This document shows positions 24,715 to 32,644 of a stretch of DNA of 40,549 nucleotides, in pieces; the stretch's first letter is position 1; every line of letters starts with the position of its first letter. A program made the translations under genes and the position numbers. This stretch comes from a virus. The notes beneath the pieces are model-generated. The model had not been told where the DNA came from, ran no database searches, and saw only the letters and a list, made by a program, of their open reading frames with translations. Location: IMG/VR virus record IMGVR_UViG_3300021511_000001, positions 1 through 40,549 of that record. One strand, 5' to 3'.

Positions 24715-27700
24715 ATGAAAAGATTTTGGGCATTGATGTTCATTGCCTTACTGATCGGCTGTGGTAGTTGGGTGGGAGCTAATTTAGAGGTAACCACTAC
24801 TTCTGTAATTACCATTGCCAGTAGAGCGGTAGATGATACGGGAACTTATGTTACTCCCGATTCGGTGCGGATTGTGGTTTATCGTGAAGGCGTAGAGGCT
24901 TTTGACGCTTGGTTTAATTCTGCCGATGGTCAATGTTCCGCACTCAATAATCAATTGGTATTTTTCGATGCCTTCGGTGACATAGACGGAGATGCGGGCA
25001 CGGGGATTTATCAGGTTTCAGCGAACTTTTACAAGGGTGACGATGAATACTGGATAAATACGTGGTATGAATTAGTTGATACAACCCAACAGACCTTTCA
25101 TAGCTTAAATTATTTAAAGACGAAAAATATACATGAAACCATAGAGCCTTATAGAAATAGAAAGAATTTATATGTTGTGCCTGATGGCGATGCGGTTAAT
25201 GGAGGAGCTGCCACAACTTGGGCTACCGCCTGTTCCCTAAACACGGTTTTAGAACGAGCTACGGGGGCGGATGAATATTATATTTATGTGGCTCCGGGGA
25301 CTTATAGGAACGTCGAAGTAACGGACAGTATTGGCAATACTCATTGGATTGGAAGTGGAGTCGGGAGAACTATTCTTTGGGGGAAAGTAGATGATCCACC
25401 TGATGGAATAGGTGGTATAAGAAGGCATGTTTTCCAATTTGAACCTAATGATACATTGGCTACGGAAATATACGGTTTTGAATTACATGGTTATGAGGCT
25501 ACAAGTGGGATGGAGGATAGTGTAACTAACAGAGGTTTTAGAATAAATGAACCTGCCAGTGGTTATTATATTCATGATAATGCCATACTCAACTTCTATG
25601 ATGCAATTAACATTTGTTCAAATACCCAACGTGGTAGAATTGAAAACAACGTTATCTGGAAGCCGACCAATTGTGGAATTTACGCATCTGGGGGTTATCA
25701 AACCAAAATGGAAAACAATATTATTGATAGTTTAATAAGTGGAAGAAGTGGTTTCTATATAACTGCCTATCAGGGAAGTAATATTTTATCTAACAATATT
25801 GTAAATGCAACAAGTGGACGTGCTTTTTATTTAAGTGCAACCAGTAAAGGAAATATTTTAGTAGGGAACTATGTTAGGGCTTTGTCAGATTCAGCTTTTG
25901 TGGAAGGTGGAAGTAATATCTTCATAGCCAACCATAGACGAAGCCAGGTATCTGATCCTCAGACGATCGAGGAAGATATTTACAATGCTCCCCGCTCTGC
26001 CAATTTTGATTCAGGTTACACCAAACCGCTATCGGACGATCTCAATACGTTTATTGCCATGTTCGATAGCCTGCGGAATAAAGAATGGGGTGTTCGTGTG
26101 GATTCCATTGACACGGCGGCTGCCAGAAAGGGTATCTGGAACGTCCAGGCGGGATCTGGCGATTTTACTACTGGTTCGGCAGGCGACGATCTGGTCATAA
26201 TAAATAGCAAAATGCCAAGTAATCCTGGAATTTGTCTGAGCACGTTAGACTGGACGACTTCACGAGCGCATAAAATCGACAGCATTTTGTTCTCTATCAG
26301 CCCCAAATACGGCTGGACGGATTCAACGGGAACTACGACTATGGCTCGTGATTCGTCACATTTTGCAAGCGTGGCAGACGACTTTTATAATGGTATGCTT
26401 TTACAGTTTACCAATGGGAACAATGTTGGACTCGTTAGGCTGATTACCGATTTCGGAAATTATGGAGAATTTACTCTTGCTCCCGCATTGCCTAATGCAG
26501 TGGCTTCAGGGGAATTTTTCAGGATATTATCTGCCTCTGAAGATTGGCTATATACATTCAGGGATTCAGTGGAAAACGCTATAACTGACGACAACAAAGC
26601 CAATTTTAAAGCAGATATAAGTGGAGTATCAACTTTCGATCCTACATCTGATTCAGTGATGACGGCGAATCCTCCGGCATATCAATCTTCAGGTGATACG
26701 AATACCTTTGACATTACAAACCAATTGGCTAATCGCCCAGCCATCGGTGATACAAACACCAATCCATTCCAAGCGGGGACGGATGATGTTCTTTTAGCCT
26801 CAAATTATGCTCAGATAGCCAATGATAATTATGACACGCTTTTTGTCCATAAGGAAAACTTTCACTCTTCTGGGGACACGAATACAAATCCGTTTCAAGC
26901 AGGAACGGACGATGTGATTCTTACAAGCAATCTTGAGGACATTGCCCACAGGAACTATGACACTATGTATGTGCACAGGGATGATTTTAAAGGTGGGACT
27001 GCCGATTCGGTTTATCTCTATGATTCTGAATTCCCTGTAATTGCGAATAAAAACTATGATACCATGTATGTGCATAGAGACGAATTTAAGGGCGGGACGG
27101 CGGATAGTGTTTATTTGTATGATGTAGAAAGGGCAGAAATATCTCACGATGTTTACGATACAATGTTACAACACGCCTCTGATTTTCATTCGTCAGGTGA
27201 CACCAATACTTTTGACATTGTAAGTCAATTAGCTAATCGACCTGCCATTGGAGATACCAACAGCGATCCGTTCGATCCCTCAAGCGATTCCGTTATGACG
27301 GCAAATCCCCCAGCATACAAGGCAGATGTTTCAGGATTATCAACGTTCGACCCTTCAACTGATGTGGTTGTTAGGGTGACTTATGTAGATTCAGCGGAGA
27401 CAGTTATCACTCAGCCTGCTGGCGGTTCGGGATCAGATACGACCCAAATTAGTCTTTGGTATCACAACAACTACGATAGAGATTCAAGTGGATCAATTGA
27501 CAGGGTAACTTATGTGGATTCAACGGATACTATACTCAAGGACGTAGGGGCTACGGCTACGGTGGACACGGAATCGGTCGCTCGATCTACTTGGAATGAT
27601 GATATAATTCCCCAGGCATCTCGCACTGTCACTGCTTCCTGTGCTGGATCAGGTGCTGATACCTTTGACATCTACATCTTAGATGGGGACACCACCGCAA

Positions 27701-28278
27701 TAGAGGGAGTTGACATAACCATCTATAATAATGCTAAGACTGCCGTTCCCGTGCCTTCAAGGCTTACCGACGTAAACGGAAAAGCTCAGGTCTTTTTGGA
27801 TGCAGATACATACCAGCTTTACATGCAAAGACTTGGGGTTATTTACAATAAGTGGGATACCATCACAGTGACAAACAATGGAGTAGATACTATTTGGGTA
27901 ACCAGACAAAGCACCAGTTCTCCACCAAGCGCAAATCTTACACGAATCAGGGCAGACCTTCGGACATTAACCTATGGACAAATAATTAGTGGGGCCAAAG
28001 TTAGCTTTGCATTACATGACCAGAACGTTTTTGATACTACACAAACACATTGGGTTTTGATGGATCCCAGACCAATTGTGGTTTCATGTCCTACTGGAAG
28101 TCTTATTGTGGATGTGACGCCTTCTGTTAATCTTTTGTCAAAAAACTTTGGGGTTGAAAAAGACAGTGTTCGATACGACATAACAATTTCTGCCCCGGGT
28201 GCCCAGATATTTGAATGGAACAATATTTTTATTCCTCGTTCGGAGGGTGAGGTTTGGCTAAATGATTTATTTGATTAA
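24715..28278 (+). CDS. Long fibre/spike-like protein with lipoprotein signal
   Basis: The product has 1187 residues. The N-terminus has a lipobox, ALLIGC (Cys16). Residues about 155-410 (VVPDGDAVNGGAATTWATACSL then APGTYRNVEV, then many short strands with ENNxI and SNNIV) are typical of a right-handed parallel beta-helix such as a pectate-lyase-like spike. Residues about 640-890 hold nested repeats, with DTNTNPFQAGTDDV twice, NYDTMYVHRDxFKGGTADS twice and FDPxSDSVMTANPPAY twice. A carboxypeptidase-regulatory-like beta domain (EGVDITIYNN...RLTDVNGKAQVFLDADTY) follows. A host-binding or depolymerase role is inferred. Confidence 0.65.
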   Translation: MKRFWALMFIALLIGCGSWVGANLEVTTTSVITIASRAVDDTGTYVTPDSVRIVVYREGVEAFDAWFNSADGQCSALNNQLVFFDAFGDIDGDAGTGIYQVSANFYKGDDEYWINTWYELVDTTQQTFHSLNYLKTKNIHETIEPYRNRKNLYVVPDGDAVNGGAATTWATACSLNTVLERATGADEYYIYVAPGTYRNVEVTDSIGNTHWIGSGVGRTILWGKVDDPPDGIGGIRRHVFQFEPNDTLATEIYGFELHGYEATSGMEDSVTNRGFRINEPASGYYIHDNAILNFYDAINICSNTQRGRIENNVIWKPTNCGIYASGGYQTKMENNIIDSLISGRSGFYITAYQGSNILSNNIVNATSGRAFYLSATSKGNILVGNYVRALSDSAFVEGGSNIFIANHRRSQVSDPQTIEEDIYNAPRSANFDSGYTKPLSDDLNTFIAMFDSLRNKEWGVRVDSIDTAAARKGIWNVQAGSGDFTTGSAGDDLVIINSKMPSNPGICLSTLDWTTSRAHKIDSILFSISPKYGWTDSTGTTTMARDSSHFASVADDFYNGMLLQFTNGNNVGLVRLITDFGNYGEFTLAPALPNAVASGEFFRILSASEDWLYTFRDSVENAITDDNKANFKADISGVSTFDPTSDSVMTANPPAYQSSGDTNTFDITNQLANRPAIGDTNTNPFQAGTDDVLLASNYAQIANDNYDTLFVHKENFHSSGDTNTNPFQAGTDDVILTSNLEDIAHRNYDTMYVHRDDFKGGTADSVYLYDSEFPVIANKNYDTMYVHRDEFKGGTADSVYLYDVERAEISHDVYDTMLQHASDFHSSGDTNTFDIVSQLANRPAIGDTNSDPFDPSSDSVMTANPPAYKADVSGLSTFDPSTDVVVRVTYVDSAETVITQPAGGSGSDTTQISLWYHNNYDRDSSGSIDRVTYVDSTDTILKDVGATATVDTESVARSTWNDDIIPQASRTVTASCAGSGADTFDIYILDGDTTAIEGVDITIYNNAKTAVPVPSRLTDVNGKAQVFLDADTYQLYMQRLGVIYNKWDTITVTNNGVDTIWVTRQSTSSPPSANLTRIRADLRTLTYGQIISGAKVSFALHDQNVFDTTQTHWVLMDPRPIVVSCPTGSLIVDVTPSVNLLSKNFGVEKDSVRYDITISAPGAQIFEWNNIFIPRSEGEVWLNDLFD

Positions 28279-28287
28279 GGGGTTTTT

Positions 28288-28851
28288 ATGAAAAAAAAGT
28301 TTTTACTGTTAGCCATAGGCTATCTGTTGTTTGCCGGCTGTGCCTCAAAGTCTTTTGTCCAGCAAGAGATAAGGCGATCTGAGGCAGGGACTTTGGCAAG
28401 AGAAGTTAAAGTAAAGCATGAGATAGCCCAGTTGAGTGAGGAGGTTACCAGTCTAAAGATAGATACCCAAAATGCCCTTTCTCTTGCTAACCGTGCCCTG
28501 TGGAAAGTGAAAGTTATTAGATATAAGATCGTTGAGGAAAAGGAGATTTTCTTTGCTTTTGACGAATACAGGTTGAATCCTACTGCTAAAAAGCTACTGG
28601 ACAGCCTTAGCTCTTCACTGAGCGACGATCTCAGTCTTACCATAACTGGGCATACCGATAAAATCGGCTCAGAGGGCTATAATTTGAATCTGGGCAGGAA
28701 TAGGGCAGAGGAGGTTCAAAGATATTTGGTGGAGAAATGGGGAATTTCTCCCCATCGAATATCTTGTATGACTTTTGGGGAGTCTAAGCCTCTGGGTGAG
28801 GATAGGGCTAAAGACAGAAGGGTGGTTTTGCAGATATGGAAGCCGGAATAG
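28288..28851 (+). CDS. OmpA/Pal-like lipoprotein
   Basis: The product has 187 residues. A lipobox, LLFAGC (Cys18), gives a lipid anchor. Residues about 20-80 form a Glu/Lys-rich helix, then FFAFDEYRLNPTAKKLLDSL and ITGHTDKIGSEGYNLNLGRNRAEEVQRYL with FGESKPLGEDRAKDRRV, the standard OmpA-C peptidoglycan-binding pattern. A phage Pal-like protein could bridge the outer membrane and cell wall, replace a host protein or act in lysis. It is the last plus-strand gene before attP. Confidence 0.8.
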   Translation: MKKKFLLLAIGYLLFAGCASKSFVQQEIRRSEAGTLAREVKVKHEIAQLSEEVTSLKIDTQNALSLANRALWKVKVIRYKIVEEKEIFFAFDEYRLNPTAKKLLDSLSSSLSDDLSLTITGHTDKIGSEGYNLNLGRNRAEEVQRYLVEKWGISPHRISCMTFGESKPLGEDRAKDRRVVLQIWKPE

Positions 28852-29067
28852 TTACAGTTTTTTTCTTAACTCCTTATATCTTTTATGATTTTTAAGCTTT
28901 ATGATTCCTCTGCTCTAACCAACTGAGCTACGCCGCCAAGTCCTTGAAAGATAAGATATTCTTTTGTGGATGAAAAGCTTAAGATTTTTCTTTGCTTATT
29001 TTCAAATTAGGTATAAGTGGTTAAAAATAGGTATAATTCGGTAAAACGGTTACAGTTTGGTTACAGT
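28851..29067. repeat. Putative integrase arm-site repeats around attP
   Basis: GTTACAGTTT occurs at 28851-28860, and GGTTACAGT at 29048-29056 and 29059-29067, an 11-bp spacing that is about one helical turn. AGGTATAA occurs at 29009-29016 and 29029-29036. These short repeats flank the tRNA-half core and resemble arm-type binding sites of tyrosine integrases. Confidence 0.4.
28899..28937 (-). other. attP candidate: 5' half of a CAU-anticodon tRNA
   Basis: On the minus strand from 28937, bases fold as the 5' half of a tRNA: acceptor arm GGCGGCG, TA, D stem GCTC/GAGC around AGTTGGTTA, then a base, the 5' anticodon stem and ATCATAA with anticodon CAT. The following bases do not pair with the 5' anticodon stem, so only nucleotides 1 to about 38 are present. 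It lies directly next to the integrase 3' end. The likely host target is tRNA-Met or tRNA-Ile2. Integration would rebuild one full copy of the tRNA. Confidence 0.65.
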
Positions 29068-29071
29068 GTTT

Positions 29072-30091
29072 TCATCCTCCTAAAGCCTCCCGGACTCCGG
29101 CAATATCTTCCAAGACATAAATCTTCAAGGTAGTGCTGATAGTCGAATGTCCCAGAGCGTGTTGGATCGCTTTTGGATTCGCTCCCTTTCTGATAAGCTC
29201 TGATGCTCGCAAGTGTCTTAGATGATGAATACCATCGATTCGTTCCAGCTTCAAATCCTTTTTTAACCGCCGGAACTTAGTCGTTACACTGTGTTGTTTC
29301 CAGGGAAAGAGTTTCTCTCTTTCATGTGGCAATTCCTTCAATATCCGCCATAACTTTTGCGTGATCGGAATAGTCCGGGGTTTTTTGCTTTTGGTTTGCA
29401 TTAAGGTTATAGTTCTTCTTCTAAAATCAATATCACTCCATTTTAGATTCAAGGCTTCAGTCCTTCTCATAAGGGTATAATAGATGACTTTCAGATATAT
29501 GAGAAAAAGTTTATCGGGTATAGAGAGAAGTTTTCTTAGATCACTACTTTTGAATCTTGCTGGACGGGTAAAAGGGATTCTTGTCATAAGAGGAAAATCT
29601 CTTAAGGGGTTTTCTTTTAAATAGCCTTGCCTTTTTGCATGTTCAAGAGATGCCCTGATTATGGTGATGTAAGTATTGATGGTAGTGTTTTTTATCTTGT
29701 TTAGACATGTCTGAATGAAGGAGCTTAAAAGCGGTTTGTCTATATCTGCAATCTGTGTGACGTGCTGAAGTTTGAGGAATTTCAGCCACCTTTTGAAGCG
29801 ATATTTGTCTCCGCGGATGGTGTTATAAGTTTTATTCCGGTCACAAAATCTGAAGTATTCTGAATAGAACTGGTCGACTGAAACGGAATTTGACTGTTCA
29901 ATTCCCAACTCTTGTTTGATCTCTTTCATTCGCAAATTTGCCAAGAGAAGCTCGGCAGTCTGTCTATCTGTAACTGGGAAAGAAAGATTTAAGAATTTAT
30001 GTAAGGATTGAGCTTTCCTCTTGCCATTCTCCACGATCCCGCCTAAATACCAGTTGGGGGAATCTTTGCGCTTGTAGATGAAAAGAGACAT
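29072..30091 (-). CDS. int: Tyrosine integrase
   Basis: The product has 339 residues and is a site-specific recombinase for integration and excision. It has an N-terminal arm-binding part (about 1-60), a SAM-like core-binding region (about 80-170) and a catalytic domain. The catalytic residues seen are R in YYTLMRRTEAL, K in KSKKPRTIPIT, the HHLRHLR motif (R about 292), H about 315 in LGHSTISTT and Y about 325 in KIYV. It is on the minus strand in the same operon as the repressor and its gene ends beside attP. Confidence 0.93.
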   Translation of the reverse strand: MSLFIYKRKDSPNWYLGGIVENGKRKAQSLHKFLNLSFPVTDRQTAELLLANLRMKEIKQELGIEQSNSVSVDQFYSEYFRFCDRNKTYNTIRGDKYRFKRWLKFLKLQHVTQIADIDKPLLSSFIQTCLNKIKNTTINTYITIIRASLEHAKRQGYLKENPLRDFPLMTRIPFTRPARFKSSDLRKLLSIPDKLFLIYLKVIYYTLMRRTEALNLKWSDIDFRRRTITLMQTKSKKPRTIPITQKLWRILKELPHEREKLFPWKQHSVTTKFRRLKKDLKLERIDGIHHLRHLRASELIRKGANPKAIQHALGHSTISTTLKIYVLEDIAGVREALGG

Positions 30092-30097
30092 AGTTTT

Positions 30098-30199
30098 TTA
30101 TCCTTTCCCAAACACCTTTAACAAAACCCAGATCACGCCCAGGGTGAGAAACAGAATTAAGCCAAAGGTGAGACGGGATTCAAGATATTTAGGGAACAT
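30098..30199 (-). CDS. 33-residue single-helix membrane peptide
   Basis: The frame from CAT 30197-30199 encodes MFPKYLESRLTFGLILFLTL and GVIWVLLKVFGKG in succession: one membrane helix with a short basic tail. It is 6 bases from the integrase start and lies in the same minus-strand operon. The function is unknown; prophage-expressed tiny membrane proteins sometimes act in superinfection exclusion. Confidence 0.5.
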   Translation of the reverse strand: MFPKYLESRLTFGLILFLTLGVIWVLLKVFGKG

Positions 30200-30201
30200 G
30201 G

Positions 30202-30417
30202 TTATTTTTTCCACTTAACTTTTTTACCTTCTGCACGCACAATCCACCATGCGTTTCCTGTCCATTTATCAATTTGATAAAGACAAGGATATTTTGAAGT
30301 AATTTTTATATAAGAATATCTTCCATGTAGACCAAAAGTATAAACCATATCCACAATGAAAAGAACCGCTAAGATGAAAACAATTTTCTGGATTATTGGA
30401 TTTTGCATAAATTTCAT
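30202..30417 (-). CDS. Membrane-anchored small protein in lysogeny operon
   Basis: The product has 71 residues from ATG 30417, chosen because AAAGGAGG lies just before it; an upstream in-frame start would add five residues. It has one membrane helix (IVFILAVLFIVDMVYTFGL) followed by a small Tyr/Trp-containing domain (YLYQID-like KYPCLYQIDKWTGNAWWIV). It lies between the repressor and the integrase. The role is unknown. Confidence 0.6.
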   Translation of the reverse strand: MKFMQNPIIQKIVFILAVLFIVDMVYTFGLHGRYSYIKITSKYPCLYQIDKWTGNAWWIVRAEGKKVKWKK

Positions 30418-30428
30418 CTTTCCTCCTT

Positions 30429-31085
30429 TCACTCAAACTTTTTCCACGCCCAGACTACTTTACCCAAGATCAAACCATCTTTCTGGGGAGTAATCAGGGG
30501 TGCATTTTCTTCTTCCCATTTTTTATTCCAAGCCCTGAAGTAAAATTTTTGATCCACGATCAAAAGCTGTTTGATGGAGACCTGAAAGTCTCCGGTATGA
30601 CAGGCGACCAATTTCTTTTTAAGTTTCCTGGGATCGCGCTCACCAACATCGACCGCTACGATATCTCCATCGCCCAAAATCGGGATCATGGAATCACCCT
30701 TGACGAAGATAGCTCTATAGGTATGTCCTTTCTTCAAAATTCTTTTGTGAATTAGACAGGGTTCCTCCATCACTTCGGCTTCGTCAATTGAAAGACCGGA
30801 TCCTAAAGAAGCGGAATCGGCAAGTAAGGGAACAGAGGCAAAATGATCATCCGCCTTAATTTCGATGATGGGACGGGGTTTTTCTTCATAACCTAAAAGT
30901 TCTCCAACATCAACTTTCAATCCTTCCGCTAACTTTTCTAAAGTTCTTAACTGTGGAGTTTGTCGACCATTTATGATTCGGGAAATTTGTGAAACATAGA
31001 TACCAGTCTTTCTCCAAAGATCATAACTCGACAACTTTTTGATCTCCATTAATCTTTTTAGATTTGAACCTATCTCTTTAAGCAT
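30429..31085 (-). CDS. CI-like repressor, HTH plus S24 peptidase domain
   Basis: The product has 218 residues and is the probable lysogeny repressor. Residues about 5-60 form an XRE-type helix-turn-helix. The C-terminal domain is LexA/CI-like, with catalytic Ser132 in KGDSM and Lys172 in VSIKQLL. The usual Ala-Gly cleavage site is not seen; the region reads ADSASLGSGLSIDE, with Leu-Gly at 94-95. No ribosome binding site precedes ATG 31085, and the predicted promoter would give a leaderless message, as in lambda cI. Confidence 0.9.
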   Translation of the reverse strand: MLKEIGSNLKRLMEIKKLSSYDLWRKTGIYVSQISRIINGRQTPQLRTLEKLAEGLKVDVGELLGYEEKPRPIIEIKADDHFASVPLLADSASLGSGLSIDEAEVMEEPCLIHKRILKKGHTYRAIFVKGDSMIPILGDGDIVAVDVGERDPRKLKKKLVACHTGDFQVSIKQLLIVDQKFYFRAWNKKWEEENAPLITPQKDGLILGKVVWAWKKFE

Positions 31086-31090
31086 ACGAC

Positions 31091-31119
31091 AATTTGCAAG
31101 GTGTTAACTTAAAAGTCAA
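31091..31119 (-). promoter_or_regulatory. Leftward promoter for repressor operon
   Basis: On the minus strand, -35 TTGACT (31114-31119), 17-base spacer and -10 CAAATT (31091-31096). The predicted transcription start falls at about the A of the repressor ATG (31085), so the mRNA would be nearly leaderless. This is analogous to lambda PRM. Confidence 0.45.
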
Positions 31120-31121
31120 TA

Positions 31122-31175
31122 CCTAAAATATAAAATAGGGTGTTGACCATAGGCAAAATAGGGTATATTGCCTAT
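31122..31175. promoter_or_regulatory. Putative operators of the genetic switch
   Basis: A perfect inverted repeat ATAGGCAA (31149-31156) / TTGCCTAT (31168-31175) overlaps the -35 of the rightward promoter by one base. A second, CCTA...TAGG (31122-31139), lies 20-odd bases to the left. AAAATAGGGT occurs at 31132-31141 and 31155-31164, giving a 23-bp period. These are likely binding sites for the repressor or the Cro-like protein. Confidence 0.5.
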
Positions 31176-31203
31176 TGACAAGAATGTTATTAGTGTCGAT
31201 ATT
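31175..31203 (+). promoter_or_regulatory. Rightward early promoter
   Basis: -35 TTGACA (31175-31180), 17-base spacer and -10 GATATT (31198-31203). It points to the Cro-like gene at 31237 and the early operon beyond. A further possible -35, TTGACC, lies at 31143-31148 with a TATATT 15 bases downstream. Confidence 0.6.
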
Positions 31204-31236
31204 AGTGGCGCAGACAAAATTGCAAAGGAGTAAAAT

Positions 31237-31458
31237 ATGATAAATAGTCGTCTGAAAGAGATTTTGGAAAAGCGAGGCATGAGCCAGAGAGAGCTTGCTC
31301 GCCGGACAGGTATTGATCCCATATACATCAACAGGCTCGCAAATAAGCAAATGAATGTGACCATGGAGACTGCGGGCAAGATCGCAGATGTTTTGGCTAT
31401 GCCAGTCGAACAGATTTTTGTGCCAGAGACAAAACCTGATTCTGTCCAACAAAAGTGA
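31237..31458 (+). CDS. Cro-like XRE helix-turn-helix regulator
   Basis: The product has 73 residues: a single XRE-type helix-turn-helix, with SQRELARRTGIDPIYINRLA as the helix-turn-helix core (residues about 16-35) and a short polar tail. AAGGAG lies 8 bases before the ATG. It is divergent from the repressor across the operator region, so a Cro-like role in the lytic switch is likely. Confidence 0.85.
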   Translation: MINSRLKEILEKRGMSQRELARRTGIDPIYINRLANKQMNVTMETAGKIADVLAMPVEQIFVPETKPDSVQQK

Positions 31459-31476
31459 TACAAAAGTGAGGTTGCC

Positions 31477-31770
31477 ATGAAAAGCATAAAATCCTTTGAA
31501 GCCCTTTCTGAATATGTGGATGAGTTGCGAGCAAAGGGAAAACTAACACAAAAAAAAGCAATCCGGCTTCGGTGCTTTGATTGTTGTGGATACTCAATGT
31601 CGGAAATCGAAAAGTGCAACATTGAAGGATGTCCTCTTTTTGAATTTCGTTCACCGTCCGCAAGGAAAATCAGAAGAAGCCGCCTAAAATCCAATTCTAC
31701 GTCTGTGAACCGCTCCTACGGACGGGGTAACGCAAATAAAATCGTTCAGAGTAGTCAGATAAGAAAATAA
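31477..31770 (+). CDS. Cys-rich early protein
   Basis: The product has 97 residues. The central section, AIRLRCFDCCGYSMSEIEKC with CNIEGCPLFEFR, matches the CxxC...C...CPLxxxR pattern of small phage zinc-binding proteins often found near the switch and replication genes. A Lys/Arg/Ser-rich tail follows. GTGAGG precedes the ATG. The function is unknown. Confidence 0.65.
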   Translation: MKSIKSFEALSEYVDELRAKGKLTQKKAIRLRCFDCCGYSMSEIEKCNIEGCPLFEFRSPSARKIRRSRLKSNSTSVNRSYGRGNANKIVQSSQIRK

Positions 31771-31846
31771 TTAACATCTTTTTGATTTTTGGTGCTTTTA
31801 TTTCACAACTCCTTGTCTGACAACAAACTTAACTTTTTGACCAAAA

Positions 31847-32230
31847 ATGATGACCAAAGACGACTCAAAGCACAGACTTGATTTGCTTCTTGACGATGAG
31901 AAACCCACGATCGACCTACTTGTAAATTTGGGTTTCGATCTGAATGAATTGAAAGCAGAGCTAAAGTTTCGGCTTTTGTATAAGAAGGGTCTCATATTCT
32001 ATCTTTCGCCTCAAGAGTTCTCGTGGATCACCGGCATTTCAAAGGACATGATCTATGACAAAATCCAAGACGAATACTCCTTTTTCAAAAAGCCCAATGG
32101 CTATGGCAGATACAGATGCCATGTCTCTTGGGTTGGTTTTTATATGTCGGGAAAGAGCCTGCCGAGGGATGCCCGAACGAAGAAATCAAAAAGGGTGCCG
32201 GCGGTGATCGCCGAAACCCCTCAGTTATAA
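31847..32230 (+). CDS. Excisionase-like / winged-helix DNA-binding protein
   Basis: The product has 127 residues. The C-terminal half, LSPQEFSWITGISKDMIYDK then FFKKPNGYGRYRCHVSWV, has the helix-turn-helix followed by a beta-hairpin wing expected of AlpA/Xis-like proteins. The N-terminal part is helical and acidic. There is no clear ribosome binding site; ATG 31847 and 31850 are adjacent. A palindrome TTGTCTGACAA lies upstream at 31813-31823. An excision or regulatory role is inferred. Confidence 0.5.
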   Translation: MMTKDDSKHRLDLLLDDEKPTIDLLVNLGFDLNELKAELKFRLLYKKGLIFYLSPQEFSWITGISKDMIYDKIQDEYSFFKKPNGYGRYRCHVSWVGFYMSGKSLPRDARTKKSKRVPAVIAETPQL

Positions 32231-32246
32231 ATACGGAGAGAAAAGG

Positions 32247-32342
32247 ATGACGTTGGAGGAAATAGAAGAGGACGCCTGTGCTGGAGCGGTTTTGATTCTC
32301 TTTGCGCTTCAAGCCCTAATTTACATGATAATTATTCGATGA
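32247..32342 (+). CDS. 31-residue membrane peptide
   Basis: ATG 32247, behind GAAAAGG, encodes an acidic start (MTLEEIEEDACAG) and one membrane helix (AVLILFALQALIYMIIIR). It overlaps the next start by 4 bases. Too short for a confident family call; included for its clear start, membrane helix and coupling. Confidence 0.45.
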   Translation: MTLEEIEEDACAGAVLILFALQALIYMIIIR

Positions 32343-32419
32343 GAGAGAAAACTTTATCTGAAAAGATCGCTGAGTGGGTTGAAGAGTTAGCACGGAAAAT
32401 AAAAGGAGGTTCAAAATGA
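32339..32419 (+). CDS. 26-residue acidic/basic peptide
   Basis: ATG 32339 overlaps the previous stop (ATGA) and the peptide MREKTLSEKIAEWVEELARK plus a short basic tail is amphipathic and helical. The end of the gene contains AAAGGAGG, the ribosome binding site of the next gene. Real but tiny genes of this kind are common in phage early operons; the call remains tentative. Confidence 0.35.
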   Translation: MREKTLSEKIAEWVEELARKIKGGSK

Positions 32420-32571
32420 AATCCCTGAATGAAGAAGTAAACAGAATCATTCGGATAGGAAAGATCACAGAAGCAACTTTGGCGGCTGAGGAAGAATTAG
32501 AAAAAGAGAAAAAGAGAAAAAGGGAAACCGGTTCCATATCCGCTCGCACAGTAAAGTGGTATTCCTCTTAG
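32416..32571 (+). CDS. 51-residue helical protein
   Basis: ATG 32416 overlaps the previous stop and follows AAAGGAGG. The peptide MKSLNEEVNRIIRIGKITEA continues into a charged helix (EEELEKEKKRKRE) and ends KWYSS. No known family is recognised. Confidence 0.5.
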   Translation: MKSLNEEVNRIIRIGKITEATLAAEEELEKEKKRKRETGSISARTVKWYSS

Positions 32572-32644
32572 AAAAACAAACGCTCTGGACACAACCCCTT
32601 CCTTTCTTCTGATTTGTTGGGCACAAGAAAGGATAAAGACTGGT

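Noticed and set aside
28899-28937. A functional phage tRNA gene
   Set aside because: Only the 5' half exists; bases after the anticodon loop do not pair to form the anticodon stem and no T arm follows.
31813-31823. TTGTCTGACAA palindrome as a major operator
   Set aside because: It is a single short palindrome without a nearby convincing promoter; kept only as a note in the gene at 31847.
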